A stretch of DNA of 64,000 nucleotides from Paraplanobispora takensis (GTDB lineage: Bacteria; Actinomycetota; Actinomycetes; Streptosporangiales; Streptosporangiaceae), in assembly GCF_016863195.1 (NCBI RefSeq), contig NZ_BOOK01000005.1, positions 248,001 to 312,000 of the forward strand. Reading direction: 5' to 3'. Positions 50,842-59,492 of this stretch are shown piece by piece. Position numbers and translations under genes: made by a program. How positions within the stretch are numbered: position 1 is the first letter of the stretch; each line of letters opens with the position of its first letter. The notes beneath the pieces were generated by a model. The model worked only from the letters and a program-made list of their open reading frames with translations. It was not told the origin of the DNA and ran no database searches.

Positions 50842-52056
50842 ATGCCTGCACCGGACGTGGCTGCGCTGCTCACCGAGATGGAGCGGTCCGAACCCGACTA
50901 CGCCGAACACGCCCGGAGCGCGATCGAGTGGCTCACCGGTGGTGAGCCACTGGAGACGATCACCGAGCTCAACGTGTGCGAGTTCCTCTGGTACACCCTG
51001 CCCACCAAGGTGAGCGGCGACCGCACCGCGATCGCCAGGGCGCTGGGCCGCCTGCTGCTGCGGGGCGGCCTGGAGCGCTACGCGGCGCTCTGCGTCTCCC
51101 CGGTGACCGCGCGGATCCTGCGCACCTACGCCCGCTCCGGCGAGGACGCCGGGGTGGCCGCCTACCAGGCGGCCCTGGACGAGACCGGGGTGCTCCCGCC
51201 CGACGTGCCCGAGCTGGACTGGAGCTCCATCATGGGCCCGGAGGAGCTGGGCGCCCACGGCGCCTGCTCGGCCGCGCTGGAGCTGGCCATCGTCTCCGGT
51301 GAGCTCGACCCCGGCCGCGCCGCCGACCGCGAGCGGCTGACCCGGCACTGGCTGACCACGCCCCGCGCCGAGCTCGGCGGGGACAACTGGCTCCACCGGG
51401 TCCAGGGCGAGCGGCTGAACCGCTGGGTGCTCGGCCGCGGCACGGCCTGGCGCGAGCTGGCCCAGCCCTTCGAGGTGCGCCTGCACGCGCCCATCCCGCC
51501 CCCGCCGGGACCGCACCTGGAGATCCTGCGGCGGCTGCTGCGCCTGGGCCGCCTGCCCGGCGGGATCCGGCTGACTCCGCAGGGCGGCCTCGACCACCCC
51601 GCGCTCGCCGAGAGCCGGTGGGACGAGGCCGATCTGGAGACCGTCCTGGAGGCCGCGCAGGAGATGGGGGCGCTGCGGCGCACCGGCGACGAGCTGATGA
51701 TCACCACCACCGGGCGGAGCCTGCTGGACGACCCCACCCTGCTGTGGGGGGCCGCCGCGGCCACGCTGCTGGCGCCGCCCTCCCGCGAGCACGACTTCGG
51801 GGTGTCGGCCAGGGAGGTGGCGCTGATGCTCATGGCCGACGGCCGTCCCGCCGACCGCGAGAGCGTGATCGAAGTGATCGGCTGCGAGGAGTGGCGGCAC
51901 CCGGACGTGGCGGCCTCCCTGAACGAGCTGACCCGCCGCCTGGACGCGTTCGGCCTGCGCGTGGAGGGGACGCTCACCCCCGCCGGCCGCTCCGCATCCC
52001 TGGCGGCCCTGCGCGCCCACGCCCTGCGCCCGCGCCGCTACGTCAGCATGAGCTGA
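50842..52056 (+). CDS. Protein of unknown function
   Basis: A 404-residue soluble-looking protein, mostly helical and rich in Leu, Ala and Arg, with no signal peptide and no membrane helix. I do not recognise a named family. ELNVCEFLWYTLPTKV, WLTTPRAELGGDNWLHRVQGERLNRWVLGRG and VIEVIGCEEWRHPDVAASLNELTRRLDAFGLRVEG stand out as probably structured segments. The C-terminal third looks like a winged-helix or tandem helical repeat, but this is weak. ATG 50842 is preceded by CGGAG. Confidence 0.6.
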   Translation: MPAPDVAALLTEMERSEPDYAEHARSAIEWLTGGEPLETITELNVCEFLWYTLPTKVSGDRTAIARALGRLLLRGGLERYAALCVSPVTARILRTYARSGEDAGVAAYQAALDETGVLPPDVPELDWSSIMGPEELGAHGACSAALELAIVSGELDPGRAADRERLTRHWLTTPRAELGGDNWLHRVQGERLNRWVLGRGTAWRELAQPFEVRLHAPIPPPPGPHLEILRRLLRLGRLPGGIRLTPQGGLDHPALAESRWDEADLETVLEAAQEMGALRRTGDELMITTTGRSLLDDPTLLWGAAAATLLAPPSREHDFGVSAREVALMLMADGRPADRESVIEVIGCEEWRHPDVAASLNELTRRLDAFGLRVEGTLTPAGRSASLAALRAHALRPRRYVSMS

Positions 52057-52096
52057 CCTCCCGCCGGAGTACGGCACCACGCCGGCGCGGGGCCGC

Positions 52097-52215
52097 CCCC
52101 GCGGGCCCGGCGGGTGCCGTACGGCCCGAGGCGCGGACCGCTTCCGCGTGGGCGGGGGCCGTACCGCCCGGGGCGCGGACGGCTTCCGTGGACTCGGCGG
52201 GTGCCGTACGGCGGG
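52097..52215. repeat. Imperfect 42-45 bp repeats upstream of the AI-2E transporter gene
   Basis: Two and a half units built on GTGCCGTACGG-type words and GCGCGGACGGCTTCCG-type words recur at steps of 42 and 45 bp. The steps are multiples of three and stay open in the transporter frame (AGAVRPEARTAS, AGAVPPGARTAS), so a longer N terminus cannot be excluded. Confidence 0.5.
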
Positions 52216-52277
52216 GCGGGGGCGTCTCCGGCCTGCTCGGCCCGACTACTCCTCCCCGTCGGGGGCAGGGGCATGGT

Positions 52278-53600
52278 GTGCCCGAACCAACCGCTCCCGA
52301 CGGCGTCTCCGCCTCAGGACCGTCACCGGCCGGGCCGGTTCCCGAGCCGGTCCTCACCTCGGCCGGTCCCCTCCACACGCCCGGCACCGACTCCGCCTCG
52401 CCGGCCGCGGACTCCGCGCGCCCCTCCGGCACCGAGCCCGTCCCCTCGGCCACGATCCCCCGGCATCTCTCCGGCGCCGAACCCCTGCTGACCTCCGCGG
52501 GCCCGCTGCGCGACCCCGACGAGCCCGCCGTCGACATCACCGTCGCCGACACGCCCTTCGGCAGACCCGGCCGGTCGATGCGCGGGAACCCGTTCGTCTT
52601 CGGCTTCACCGCGGCCTTGGGCGTGCTGACCGCCTGGTGGCTGGTGCAGGCCGTCGTGAGCGCGGGCTCGGTGATCATCCTCATCGTGGTCTCGCTGTTC
52701 CTGGCCGTCGGCCTGAACCCGGCCGTCGAGGCCCTCCAGCGGCGCAACCTGTCGCGGCTGCTGGCGATCACCGTGGTCTTCCTCGGCGTCATCTCGGTCT
52801 TCGTCGCCTTCGGCCTGGCGGTCGTGCCGCCGCTGACCACGCAGTCCACCGAGTTCGTGGGCAACGTCCCGCAGTACGTCCAGGAACTTCAGAACAGCCC
52901 GATCATCCGCAACCTCGACCAGCGCTTCCAGCTCCTGGAGAAACTCCAGCAGTACGTCGTCAGCGGCGACTTCGGCACCCAGATGTTCGGCGGCGTCCTG
53001 GGCCTGGGCACGGTCCTGCTCGGCGCGGTCTTCAACTCCCTGACCGTCCTGGTCCTGACGCTCTACTTCCTCGGCTCGATCAACTCGATCAAGGAGATGG
53101 GCTACCGGCTGGTGCCCCGGTCCCGCCGTACCCGCACCCGCCTGCTCGGCGACGAGATCATCCAGCGCATCGGCGGCTACGTCGCGGGAAACCTGATCGT
53201 CTCGCTGATCGCCGGAGTGACGACCTTCCTGTTCCTGAGCATCATGCAGGTGCCGTACGCCATGGCCCTGGCGATGATCGTGGCGCTGACCGACCTCATC
53301 CCCCTGGTCGGCGCCTTCATCGGCGCGGGCGTGGCCTCGATCGTCGGTTTCTTCGTCTCCCCCACGGTGGGCATCGTCTGCATCGTCTTCTTCACCCTCT
53401 ACCAGCAGGTCGAGAACTACGTGATCGTCCCGAAGGTGATGAAGAGCTCGGTGGACGTCGCCCCGCTGGCCACGATCGTGGCCGCGCTCCTGGGCGGCGC
53501 GCTGCTCGGCGTGGTCGGCGCGCTGCTCGCCATCCCGATAGCCGCGGCGGTCCAGCTCATCCTGCGCGAGGTGGTCGTGCCCCGCCAGGAACGCCTATGA
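52278..53600 (+). CDS. AI-2E family (UPF0118) transporter
   Basis: A polytopic permease of about 440 residues. After a disordered Pro/Ser/Thr-rich N-terminal tail of about 100 residues come some eight helices, with FVFGFTAALGVLTAWWLVQAVV, LFLAVGLNPAVEALQRR, the LDQRFQLLEKLQQYV amphipathic stretch, IIQRIGGYVAGNLIVSLIAG, ALTDLIPLVGAFIGA and LYQQVENYVIVPKVMKSSVDV, which are characteristic. Family members include an AI-2 exporter and Na+/H+ antiporters; the substrate here is unknown. GTG 52278 is my choice; GTG 52188 would extend the tail. Confidence 0.82.
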   Translation: MPEPTAPDGVSASGPSPAGPVPEPVLTSAGPLHTPGTDSASPAADSARPSGTEPVPSATIPRHLSGAEPLLTSAGPLRDPDEPAVDITVADTPFGRPGRSMRGNPFVFGFTAALGVLTAWWLVQAVVSAGSVIILIVVSLFLAVGLNPAVEALQRRNLSRLLAITVVFLGVISVFVAFGLAVVPPLTTQSTEFVGNVPQYVQELQNSPIIRNLDQRFQLLEKLQQYVVSGDFGTQMFGGVLGLGTVLLGAVFNSLTVLVLTLYFLGSINSIKEMGYRLVPRSRRTRTRLLGDEIIQRIGGYVAGNLIVSLIAGVTTFLFLSIMQVPYAMALAMIVALTDLIPLVGAFIGAGVASIVGFFVSPTVGIVCIVFFTLYQQVENYVIVPKVMKSSVDVAPLATIVAALLGGALLGVVGALLAIPIAAAVQLILREVVVPRQERL

Positions 53601-53699
53601 TCCGGCGCCTCCGATTCGGCTGCGGGACCGCCGGGATGGAAGGACGGTCGATCACCGCCCGAGGGAAGCGGGGGCGGAAGGAGCCCGGCGGACGTCCGA

Positions 53700-54122
53700 T
53701 CACCCCGTCCGTTCGATGACCACCACCGGAATGTCCCGGTCGGTCATCTCCCGGTACTCCCGGTAGACCGGCATGGTCTCGACCATGAGCCGCCACAGCC
53801 GGGGCTTGTCCTCGGAGGCGGCCGTCCGCGCGTGCGCGGCGAACGTCTCCGTTCCGACCTGCACGACGACCCGGGGATCGCAGGCCAGGTTGAGATACCA
53901 GGCGGGGTGCTCGTCCGCGCCCCTGTTGGAGGCGGTGACGACATAGCGGTCGCCGTCCCGCGCGTAGACGAGCACCGTACGGCGCAGCCTGCCCGACCTC
54001 CGGCCGCGGGTCGTCAGCAGCAGGTCTGGCACGCCGGGCCTGGCCTCGCCTCCCGTCTCGACGTAGTGGCGGATGTGCCGGGCCACCCACGGGTCCGGGC
54101 TGTCGAACACCTCCTCGGCCAT
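53700..54122 (-). CDS. Deazaflavin (F420)-dependent nitroreductase-family protein
   Basis: A 140-residue split-barrel protein of the DDN/FDOR-A type. DLLLTTRGRRSGRLRRTVLVYARDGDRYVVTASNRGADEHPAWYLNL is the diagnostic core (GRxSG, the G...HPAWYLNL motif), then VVVQVGTETFAAHAR. Members use F420H2 for reductions, consistent with an F420-producing actinomycete. It shares one base with the NmrA-like gene before it (TGATG). Confidence 0.88.
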   Translation of the reverse strand: MAEEVFDSPDPWVARHIRHYVETGGEARPGVPDLLLTTRGRRSGRLRRTVLVYARDGDRYVVTASNRGADEHPAWYLNLACDPRVVVQVGTETFAAHARTAASEDKPRLWRLMVETMPVYREYREMTDRDIPVVVIERTG

Positions 54123-54775
54123 CAGCCCTCCTCGACGCCGAGGTGGAGGCGGTGGTGCCGGGGGGCGTCGATCTCGTCCAGCAGAGCGATCGCGAAGTCG
54201 GCGTAGGAGATGCGGCTGTCCGCCCTCGCGGCGGCCGTCCGGTACCCGCCGGTACGGCCGCCGCCGTGGTCGAAGTCACCGGCCGGGCTGAGCACCACCC
54301 AGTCGAGGCCGCCGCCCGCCGAGCGCAGCACGTCCGTCCCGGCCGCGTGCCCCAGGTAGAAGGCGCGGTACTCCTGCGGGTATCCGGGCGTGTCCATCAA
54401 AAGCTCGCCGGTCTCGGTCTCCAGCACCGACGCCAGGCCGACCGCCACGAGGCGGCCCGCCCCGGCCCGCGCCAGTCCGCCGAGCAGCGCACGCGCGGCG
54501 CCGGTGAAGAAGGCCCCGGGCTCGGCGCCCAGGTCGGCGGCGGCGTTGATCACGGCGTCGTGCCCCTCGGCGAGCCGGGCGACGCTCCCGGCGTCGGTGA
54601 CGTCACCGGCGACGACCCGCACCCCGCCCGTCACCGGCCCGCCGTACTCCGCCAGGTCACCGTGCCTCGCCGGGTCCCGGACCACCGCCGTGACCCGGTG
54701 GCCCCGCCTGACCGCCTCCGCCACGGCGGCCCGGCCCGCCCTGCCGCCCGCGCCGAAAACCACGATCCCGCTCAT
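54122..54775 (-). CDS. NmrA/SDR-like NAD(P)-binding protein
   Basis: A 217-residue atypical short-chain dehydrogenase. IVVFGAGGRAGRAAVAEAVRRGHRVTAVVRDPAR is the Rossmann start with GxGGxxG, and VVAGDVTDAGSVA, DAVINAAADLG follow. No classical YxxxK is evident, as in NmrA-like redox sensors and NAD(P)H-binding epimerase-like proteins. It is divergent from an HxlR regulator, a common pairing, and forms an operon with the F420-type reductase. Confidence 0.8.
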   Translation of the reverse strand: MSGIVVFGAGGRAGRAAVAEAVRRGHRVTAVVRDPARHGDLAEYGGPVTGGVRVVAGDVTDAGSVARLAEGHDAVINAAADLGAEPGAFFTGAARALLGGLARAGAGRLVAVGLASVLETETGELLMDTPGYPQEYRAFYLGHAAGTDVLRSAGGGLDWVVLSPAGDFDHGGGRTGGYRTAAARADSRISYADFAIALLDEIDAPRHHRLHLGVEEG

Positions 54776-54888
54776 CCGCTCACCTCACGTCCCCGGGGCC
54801 GGGCCCGTTCGCCGGCCGGTGCCGGGACGATACGGGGACGGGTGGTTACCGGCGGGATACCGGCCGGGAGACCGGTTACGGTGGAGCC

Positions 54889-55248
54889 GTGAGACCACCG
54901 CTTGATCCGGACATGTTCGACCCGGTCTGCCCGTCCGACCTGTCACCGATCCGCGTCGGCGACAAGTGGGCAGGCATGATCATCCGCTGTCTCGAACAGG
55001 GCCCGCGGCGCTTCTCCGAGCTCCGGGCCCCCCTGCGCGGCATCACCGCGAAGGTGCTCACGCAGTCGCTGCGCGGGCTCGAACGCAACGGCCTGGTCGT
55101 CCGCACGGTCCACGCCGGTCCGCCGCGCCGGGTGGAGTACGGGCTGACCCCGCTCGGCCGCAGCCTCCTGGAACCGATGGCCGCGCTCTGCGCCTGGACC
55201 GAGGAACACTGGGACGAGCTCCTCGACGCGCGGGAGACGGCTATTTGA
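54889..55248 (+). CDS. HxlR-family regulator
   Basis: A 119-residue winged helix. GDKWAGMIIRCLEQGPRRFSELRAPLRGITAKVLTQSLRGLERNGLVVRTVHAGPPRRVEYGLTPLGRSLLEPM is the full HxlR domain. Start is GTG 54889. A cysteine near the N terminus (DPVCPSDL) matches redox-sensing members of this family. It probably controls the divergent NmrA-like/F420 reductase operon; its own 3' end overlaps the next convergent gene by 8 bp. Confidence 0.88.
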   Translation: MRPPLDPDMFDPVCPSDLSPIRVGDKWAGMIIRCLEQGPRRFSELRAPLRGITAKVLTQSLRGLERNGLVVRTVHAGPPRRVEYGLTPLGRSLLEPMAALCAWTEEHWDELLDARETAI

Positions 55249-55819
55249 CGCGGTCGAGGAAGCCGAGCACGCGCTCCGTCAGCAGCGCGGCCGCGCCCTC
55301 GTCGTAGGCGGGCAGGCTGCCGTCGGCGAACAGGTGCCCGTCGCCGGGATAGAGGAACAGCTCGGCGTCCGCGGTCGTCCGGACCAGCTCCCGGGCGGCG
55401 TCGAGGTCGCCCTCCTCGACGAAGAACTCGTCGGCGTCCATCCCGTGGACCTGGACCGGGACCCCCTCGGGCCACGCGCCGCCGAACTCGGAGACCGGGA
55501 CGCACGAGTGGAACAGCAGCGCGCCCACGGCTCCGGCCCGCGTCTGGGCCAGCATCTGCGCGGGCAGGACGCCGAGCGAGAACCCGGCGTAGACGAGCTC
55601 GCCGGGCAGCCCTCCGGCGGCGGCCCGGCCGCGCTCGATGATCACATCGAACCCGGTCGCCTGAGCGTGGGCGACGCCCTCCTGAAGGTCGTCGTACACC
55701 CGCCCCTCGTACAGGTCGGGGAGGTGGACCGTGTGACCGGCCCGCCTGAGCGTCTCGGCGAACTCGCGTACGCCGGACGTCAGCCCCTGCGCGTGGTGGA
55801 ACAGCAGCACCTCGGCCAT
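55241..55819 (-). CDS. Dienelactone hydrolase-family protein
   Basis: A 192-residue alpha/beta hydrolase. LLFHHAQGLTSGVREFAETLRRAGHTVHLPDLYEGRV, the nucleophile elbow GFSLGVLPAQ (Ser rather than Cys) and the late His in LYPGDGHLFAD fit the DLH family. The expected acidic residue is likely within HGMDADEFF. ATG 55819 has AAAGGGGC upstream; the longer start at 55885 adds a basic leader. Substrate unknown. Confidence 0.8.
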   Translation of the reverse strand: MAEVLLFHHAQGLTSGVREFAETLRRAGHTVHLPDLYEGRVYDDLQEGVAHAQATGFDVIIERGRAAAGGLPGELVYAGFSLGVLPAQMLAQTRAGAVGALLFHSCVPVSEFGGAWPEGVPVQVHGMDADEFFVEEGDLDAARELVRTTADAELFLYPGDGHLFADGSLPAYDEGAAALLTERVLGFLDRVK

Positions 55820-55900
55820 GTCGCCCCTTTCACCGGCGGCACCCCGCGGCTCCGCCGGGGCGATTCTGCTCCGGGCCACCGACATTTCCGCCTCAGGGCC

Positions 55901-55966
55901 TCACCGGAGGTTCTCCAGGATGAGCGCGTTGGCCAGGCCGCCCGCCTCGCACATGGTCTGCCGCTC
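55901..55966 (-). pseudogene. Possible remnant of a thiolase C terminus
   Basis: Just upstream of the DLH-like gene, a short open end reads QTMCEAGGLANALILENL before its stop. That matches the Cys-Glu-x-Gly-Gly end of SCP-x/FadA5-type thiolases. No thiolase sequence continues further upstream, so it would be a decayed stub left by a deletion. Too short to be certain. Confidence 0.3.
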
Positions 55967-56086
55967 CTGCGAGCGCCCGGTCGCCTCCGACGACGTGAGG
56001 ATCCGTTCCGCGATCCCGGAGTGGGACGTGACCGGCGCCAGGCCGTGACCCGGAAGCCGGGCACGATCTGGTGCGCCGTTCCATCG

Positions 56087-56602
56087 TCAAAGGGCGGGAG
56101 AGGCGCTGCCCGCGGAGACCGTACGGCCTGAGCGTCCTCCCAGGACGTCCGCCGCCCAGAGCGCGACGGCGATGTAGAGAACCTGCTCGGGGATGCGCTG
56201 CCACAGCGGTGTCGCAGCCTCCCCGGCCAGGGTCGCTCCGGCCAGCGCGGCGTGGACGTTGGCCGGGAGCATGAGCACGAACAGCAGCGCCAGGCAGATC
56301 CCGGCCGGTCGGCGGGTGGCCGGGATCACCAGGCCCACCGCTCCGGCCAGTTCCAGCACGCCGGTCAGATAGACCACCGAAGCCGGGAACGGGACGAACG
56401 GCGGAACCATGGCCACCAGGTCGGCGTGGTTCGGCATGAAGGTCACGCCCGACGGGACGAAGTGGGCACCGGCCGTCATCACGAGCATGACGGCCAGACC
56501 GTGCGCGGCGCTCGCCCGCCAGGTGGCGAAGCGGGCCGTGCCGAGCACCGCGCCCGACAGGCGGAAGCACAGCGTGGCCGCAATGAGAACGATCACTGTC
56601 AT
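56087..56602 (-). CDS. DoxX-like small membrane protein
   Basis: A 171-residue protein with four membrane helices, TVIVLIAATLCFRLSGAV at the start, then GLAVMLVMTAGAHFVP, VYLTGVLELAGAVGLVIPATRRPAGICLALLFVLMLPANVHAAL and a final helix. The ELAGAVGLVIP segment is diagnostic for DoxX. ATG 56602 is preceded by AAAGGAGG. Its upstream region carries two strong operators, so it is tightly regulated. Function of this family is loosely linked to redox stress and membrane thiol systems. Confidence 0.85.
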   Translation of the reverse strand: MTVIVLIAATLCFRLSGAVLGTARFATWRASAAHGLAVMLVMTAGAHFVPSGVTFMPNHADLVAMVPPFVPFPASVVYLTGVLELAGAVGLVIPATRRPAGICLALLFVLMLPANVHAALAGATLAGEAATPLWQRIPEQVLYIAVALWAADVLGGRSGRTVSAGSASPAL

Positions 56603-56617
56603 GGGACTCACCCTCCT

Positions 56618-56661
56618 TTGGATAGCAACACTATCCAAAGTTGGCTACCAGCGCTATCCAA
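56618..56661 (-). promoter_or_regulatory. Two tandem 21-bp operators upstream of doxX-like gene
   Basis: TTGGATAG-CAACA-CTATCCAA (56618-56638) is a perfect inverted repeat, and TTGGCTAC-CAGCG-CTATCCAA (56641-56661) repeats it with two changes. Centres are 23 bp apart, about two helical turns. The form suits a TetR-type repressor, but no such gene is adjacent. Confidence 0.7.
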
Positions 56662-56757
56662 TTGATGGCCGCAGACGGAGCGGGATTCCCTGCGGCTCTC
56701 AGACCGGCCGTACGCCGATCCCGTCACGGCTCACCGTGGCCCCGCGTATCCGTTCTC

Positions 56758-57378
56758 CTACTCCCCCGTCCCCTCGCCGGGCCGTACCGCCGTCGGCGTG
56801 CCGTACCGCTCACGCCAGCCGGTCGCCGACAGCCGGTACAGCACGTGCCTGCGCAGCCGGTGACCGGCCGGCAGGACCGGGTGATCGAAGTCACCGGCCG
56901 GATCGTGGATCATGCCGAGACGTCGCATGACGGCGCTGGAACGCAGGTTGACCGTGGCGGTGAAGGACACCACCTCGTCCAGTCCCAGGCGGCCGAAGGC
57001 GAAGCCGAGCGCGGCGCGGGCCGCCTCGGTGGCGTAGCCCTGGCCCCAGGAGCGGCGGCTCAGCCGCCAGGCGATCTCTGTGGCGGGCATGAACGGGGCC
57101 TCGAACGTCGGCCGGTGCAGGCCGGTGAAGCCGATGAACTCGCCGGTCGCGATGACCTCCAGCGCCCAGCGGCCCCATCCCTGCCGGCTGATGGCCTCGT
57201 TGCTCGCGGTGGCGAACGCGTCGCTCTCCTCACGGCCGAGCACTGCCGGGAAGTGCTCCATGACCTGCGGATCGGCGTTGAGGGCGGCGAACGGCCCCAG
57301 ATCCGAGGAGAGCCAGGGACGCAGCAGAAGCCGCGGGGTGCGCAGCGTGCCCGCGGCGGGATTCGTCTCAGTCGTCAC
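56758..57378 (-). CDS. GNAT N-acetyltransferase (RimJ/RimL-like)
   Basis: A 206-residue GNAT. It starts TLRTPRLLLRPWLSSDLGPFAALNADPQVMEHFP, the RimJ/RimL opening, then IGFTGLHRP, EIAWRLSRRSWGQGYATEAARAALGFAFGRLGLDEVVSFTATVNLRS with the acetyl-CoA Q/RxxGxG/A loop (RSWGQGYAT) and SSAVMRRLGM. The acceptor could be a ribosomal protein, another protein or a small molecule. GTG 57378 is the start; the longer frame overlaps the next gene. Confidence 0.88.
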   Translation of the reverse strand: MTTETNPAAGTLRTPRLLLRPWLSSDLGPFAALNADPQVMEHFPAVLGREESDAFATASNEAISRQGWGRWALEVIATGEFIGFTGLHRPTFEAPFMPATEIAWRLSRRSWGQGYATEAARAALGFAFGRLGLDEVVSFTATVNLRSSAVMRRLGMIHDPAGDFDHPVLPAGHRLRRHVLYRLSATGWRERYGTPTAVRPGEGTGE

Positions 57379-57422
57379 CGTCGTGAATCCTACGGTCTCA
57401 GCGCAAAGCCCCGTCCGGGCTC

Positions 57423-57938
57423 TCACTCCCCGGCGGGCACGTAGGAGGTCTGGCTGAACTCCCCCTTCGTGAAGGCGAGGATCTTGGCCGGCTCGACGGC
57501 GAAGACGAGCACGGAGCCTCCCCCGTCGTGGGTGAACCCGGTGTCGGTCACCCGGTATCGCCATTGACCGTCCCACTTGGCCGCCCACGCGGCGGCGAGC
57601 CGTTCGAGGGTGTCCCGGCCGGTGACGCGCCGCGCCTCGCCCTCGACCATCACATCCAGTCCCCGGTCCCACTCGTTGCAGCCGGTGGTCAGGACCACGT
57701 GGGGGTTGCCGGTGAGGTTCACGGCCTTCCGCTCGTCCGGGCCGGTGCTGAAATGGAGCGCCTCGTCGAGCCACACGGCCACGAGAGGCGTGACATGGGG
57801 CCGTCCGCCGGGGCGGACGGTCGTGATCCAGAACAGCTGCGCCTCCTCCAGCGCCCGGCGGGTGACCGCCCATGGCGTGGCCCGGGCTCCGGGGTCGCTG
57901 AACCGCTCGTCGAGGCGGGCTACGAGAGTGTCCATCAT
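57423..57938 (-). CDS. PNPOx-fold oxidoreductase (FMN or F420 type)
   Basis: A 171-residue split-barrel protein. LEEAQLFWITTVRPGGRPHVTPLVAVWLDEALHFSTGPDERKAVNLTGNPHVVLTTG is the conserved core of the pyridoxamine-phosphate-oxidase-like/FDOR-B family. Cofactor choice cannot be read with certainty. It shares one base with the upstream serine hydrolase gene (TGATG) and lies 44 bp before the GNAT gene, so the three probably form one transcript. Confidence 0.85.
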   Translation of the reverse strand: MMDTLVARLDERFSDPGARATPWAVTRRALEEAQLFWITTVRPGGRPHVTPLVAVWLDEALHFSTGPDERKAVNLTGNPHVVLTTGCNEWDRGLDVMVEGEARRVTGRDTLERLAAAWAAKWDGQWRYRVTDTGFTHDGGGSVLVFAVEPAKILAFTKGEFSQTSYVPAGE

Positions 57939-59059
57939 CACTCCGATCGAGGTCGGGCGGGGAACGCGTCGGTCAGGATGCGGTCGATCTCCGAGACGGC
58001 CGTCATGTCGAAGTCGAAGCGGTTGCGCATCACCGCCACCGCCACGCCGGAGTCGATGTCGGCGTAGGCCGCCGAGCCGTTCATCCCGATCATGCCGAAG
58101 GTCGACCCGGGACGGGCCTGTACACCGCCGGGACGGTAGGTGCTGAAACCGAAGGCCCACGTGCTCGGCACGTCCATGACCTCGTCCATGCCCCGCACGT
58201 GCACGGCGGCCATGTCGGCCCGCCGCGCGGACGAGACGAGATCGACGCCGTCGACGTGGCCGAGCAGCGCGGCGTAGATCCGGGCCGCTCCACGGGCGGT
58301 CATCGTGCCGAACGAGAGGGACTCCACGGTCAGGACGTCGGGCCGGTTGGCCGTACCGGCGTCATGGCGGATGCCGGGGGGATCCGCGCGGTCGGCCCGC
58401 GACCCCGGTTCGGGGACCTGCGGCGTCCCGACCGGCGGCTCGTGGCGCGCGACCCGGCCGAGCAGAGCCTCGGGGACCGCGAAGTGCACCTCGTCCTCGA
58501 TGCCGAGCGGGCGGGTGACGAGCTCCCGCAGCCACCACGGCACGGTACGGCCCGTTGCCCGCCGTACGATCTCGCCGAGCAGGAAGCCGAACGTCTGCGC
58601 GTGGTAGCCGTAACGGGTCCCCGGCTCCCACCAGGGCTCGGCCGCGGCGAGCAGGGCGCACATGCGGTCCCAGTCGCGCAGGTCGTCGAACGTGACGTCG
58701 TAGGGCGGAGCGGGCACACCCGCGGTGTGCAGCAGCACGTGGCGGAGCGTCACCCCGTCCTTGCCGTGGGCGCCGAACTCCGGCCAGACCTCGACCGCCC
58801 GCATGTCGTAGCCGAGCTCGCCGCGTTCCACGAGCACATGGGCCACCGCCGAGGCCAGCCCCTTGGCGGTGGAGGCGGCGAAGAACAACGTGTCCGGAGC
58901 CACGGCGATCCCCCGCCGGGAGTCGGCCGGCCCCCCGGCGACATCCGCCACCACCCGGCCCCGCTCCACCACCGCGACCTGAACCCCGACCTCGCCCCCG
59001 GCCGCCACCAGCCCGTCGACCGCCGCCTGTATCCGCTCGCCCACCTCATCAGCGCTCAT
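57938..59059 (-). CDS. Beta-lactamase-fold serine hydrolase (class C-like)
   Basis: A 373-residue penicillin-recognising-fold hydrolase without a signal peptide. The SxxK nucleophile motif is FAASTAKGLAS (Ser63, Lys66), the Tyr motif is RYGYHAQTFGFLLGEIV (about 149-165), and LRHVLLHTAGVP is typical of the EstB/LACTB esterases. MGMNGSA-like GMIGMNGSAAYAD near the end replaces the KTG motif. It is more likely an esterase or peptidase than a resistance enzyme. Confidence 0.85.
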   Translation of the reverse strand: MSADEVGERIQAAVDGLVAAGGEVGVQVAVVERGRVVADVAGGPADSRRGIAVAPDTLFFAASTAKGLASAVAHVLVERGELGYDMRAVEVWPEFGAHGKDGVTLRHVLLHTAGVPAPPYDVTFDDLRDWDRMCALLAAAEPWWEPGTRYGYHAQTFGFLLGEIVRRATGRTVPWWLRELVTRPLGIEDEVHFAVPEALLGRVARHEPPVGTPQVPEPGSRADRADPPGIRHDAGTANRPDVLTVESLSFGTMTARGAARIYAALLGHVDGVDLVSSARRADMAAVHVRGMDEVMDVPSTWAFGFSTYRPGGVQARPGSTFGMIGMNGSAAYADIDSGVAVAVMRNRFDFDMTAVSEIDRILTDAFPARPRSE

Positions 59060-59492
59060 GCCGTATATGCCGATCCTTCAGTCTTCCCCGACCCGCCACT
59101 CCGCACGTCCCCCTACCCACCCACCGGCCTCTACGCTCACCGGCTCTCTGGGCTCACAACGTGTCCACCGCTCCACCTGAATTCCCGCTCGGCTGGATCA
59201 CGATCTCGGGGGTACGGCCGGCACGCCTCCCGTCCGGCGGTCAAGGCGCGAGGAACCAGAGCCCAAGGTCACGGAGCCAGCCGACCGTCGCGAGGTCCAC
59301 TGCCGTGGTGGGTGAAGTCATCCGTGACGACCGACATCCACTGACTCCGTCTAACCCCTTGCCAGACGGTACGACCATGACCGCGGAGGGCGCCGCCCCC
59401 TCGCGGTAACGACTGCGGCACCGGCCCGGATCTGTCGGCCATGTACGCCATGATCGGCGTTCACATGTCCCGTACGCCCCTCAAGGAGTGCC
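59060..59492. other. Intergenic region without recognisable gene
   Basis: This 433-bp gap lies between the divergent serine hydrolase and ankyrin genes. No reading frame shows convincing codon use, and no strong hairpin or promoter pair was found. AAGGAG at about 59484-59489 is the ribosome site for the ankyrin gene. It marks the beginning of the more mixed tRNA-proximal section. Confidence 0.5.

Noticed and set aside
57938-59059. Beta-lactam resistance gene
   Set aside because: The SxxK fold is there, but no signal peptide or KTG motif is seen, and the sequence looks like an esterase-type class C relative.
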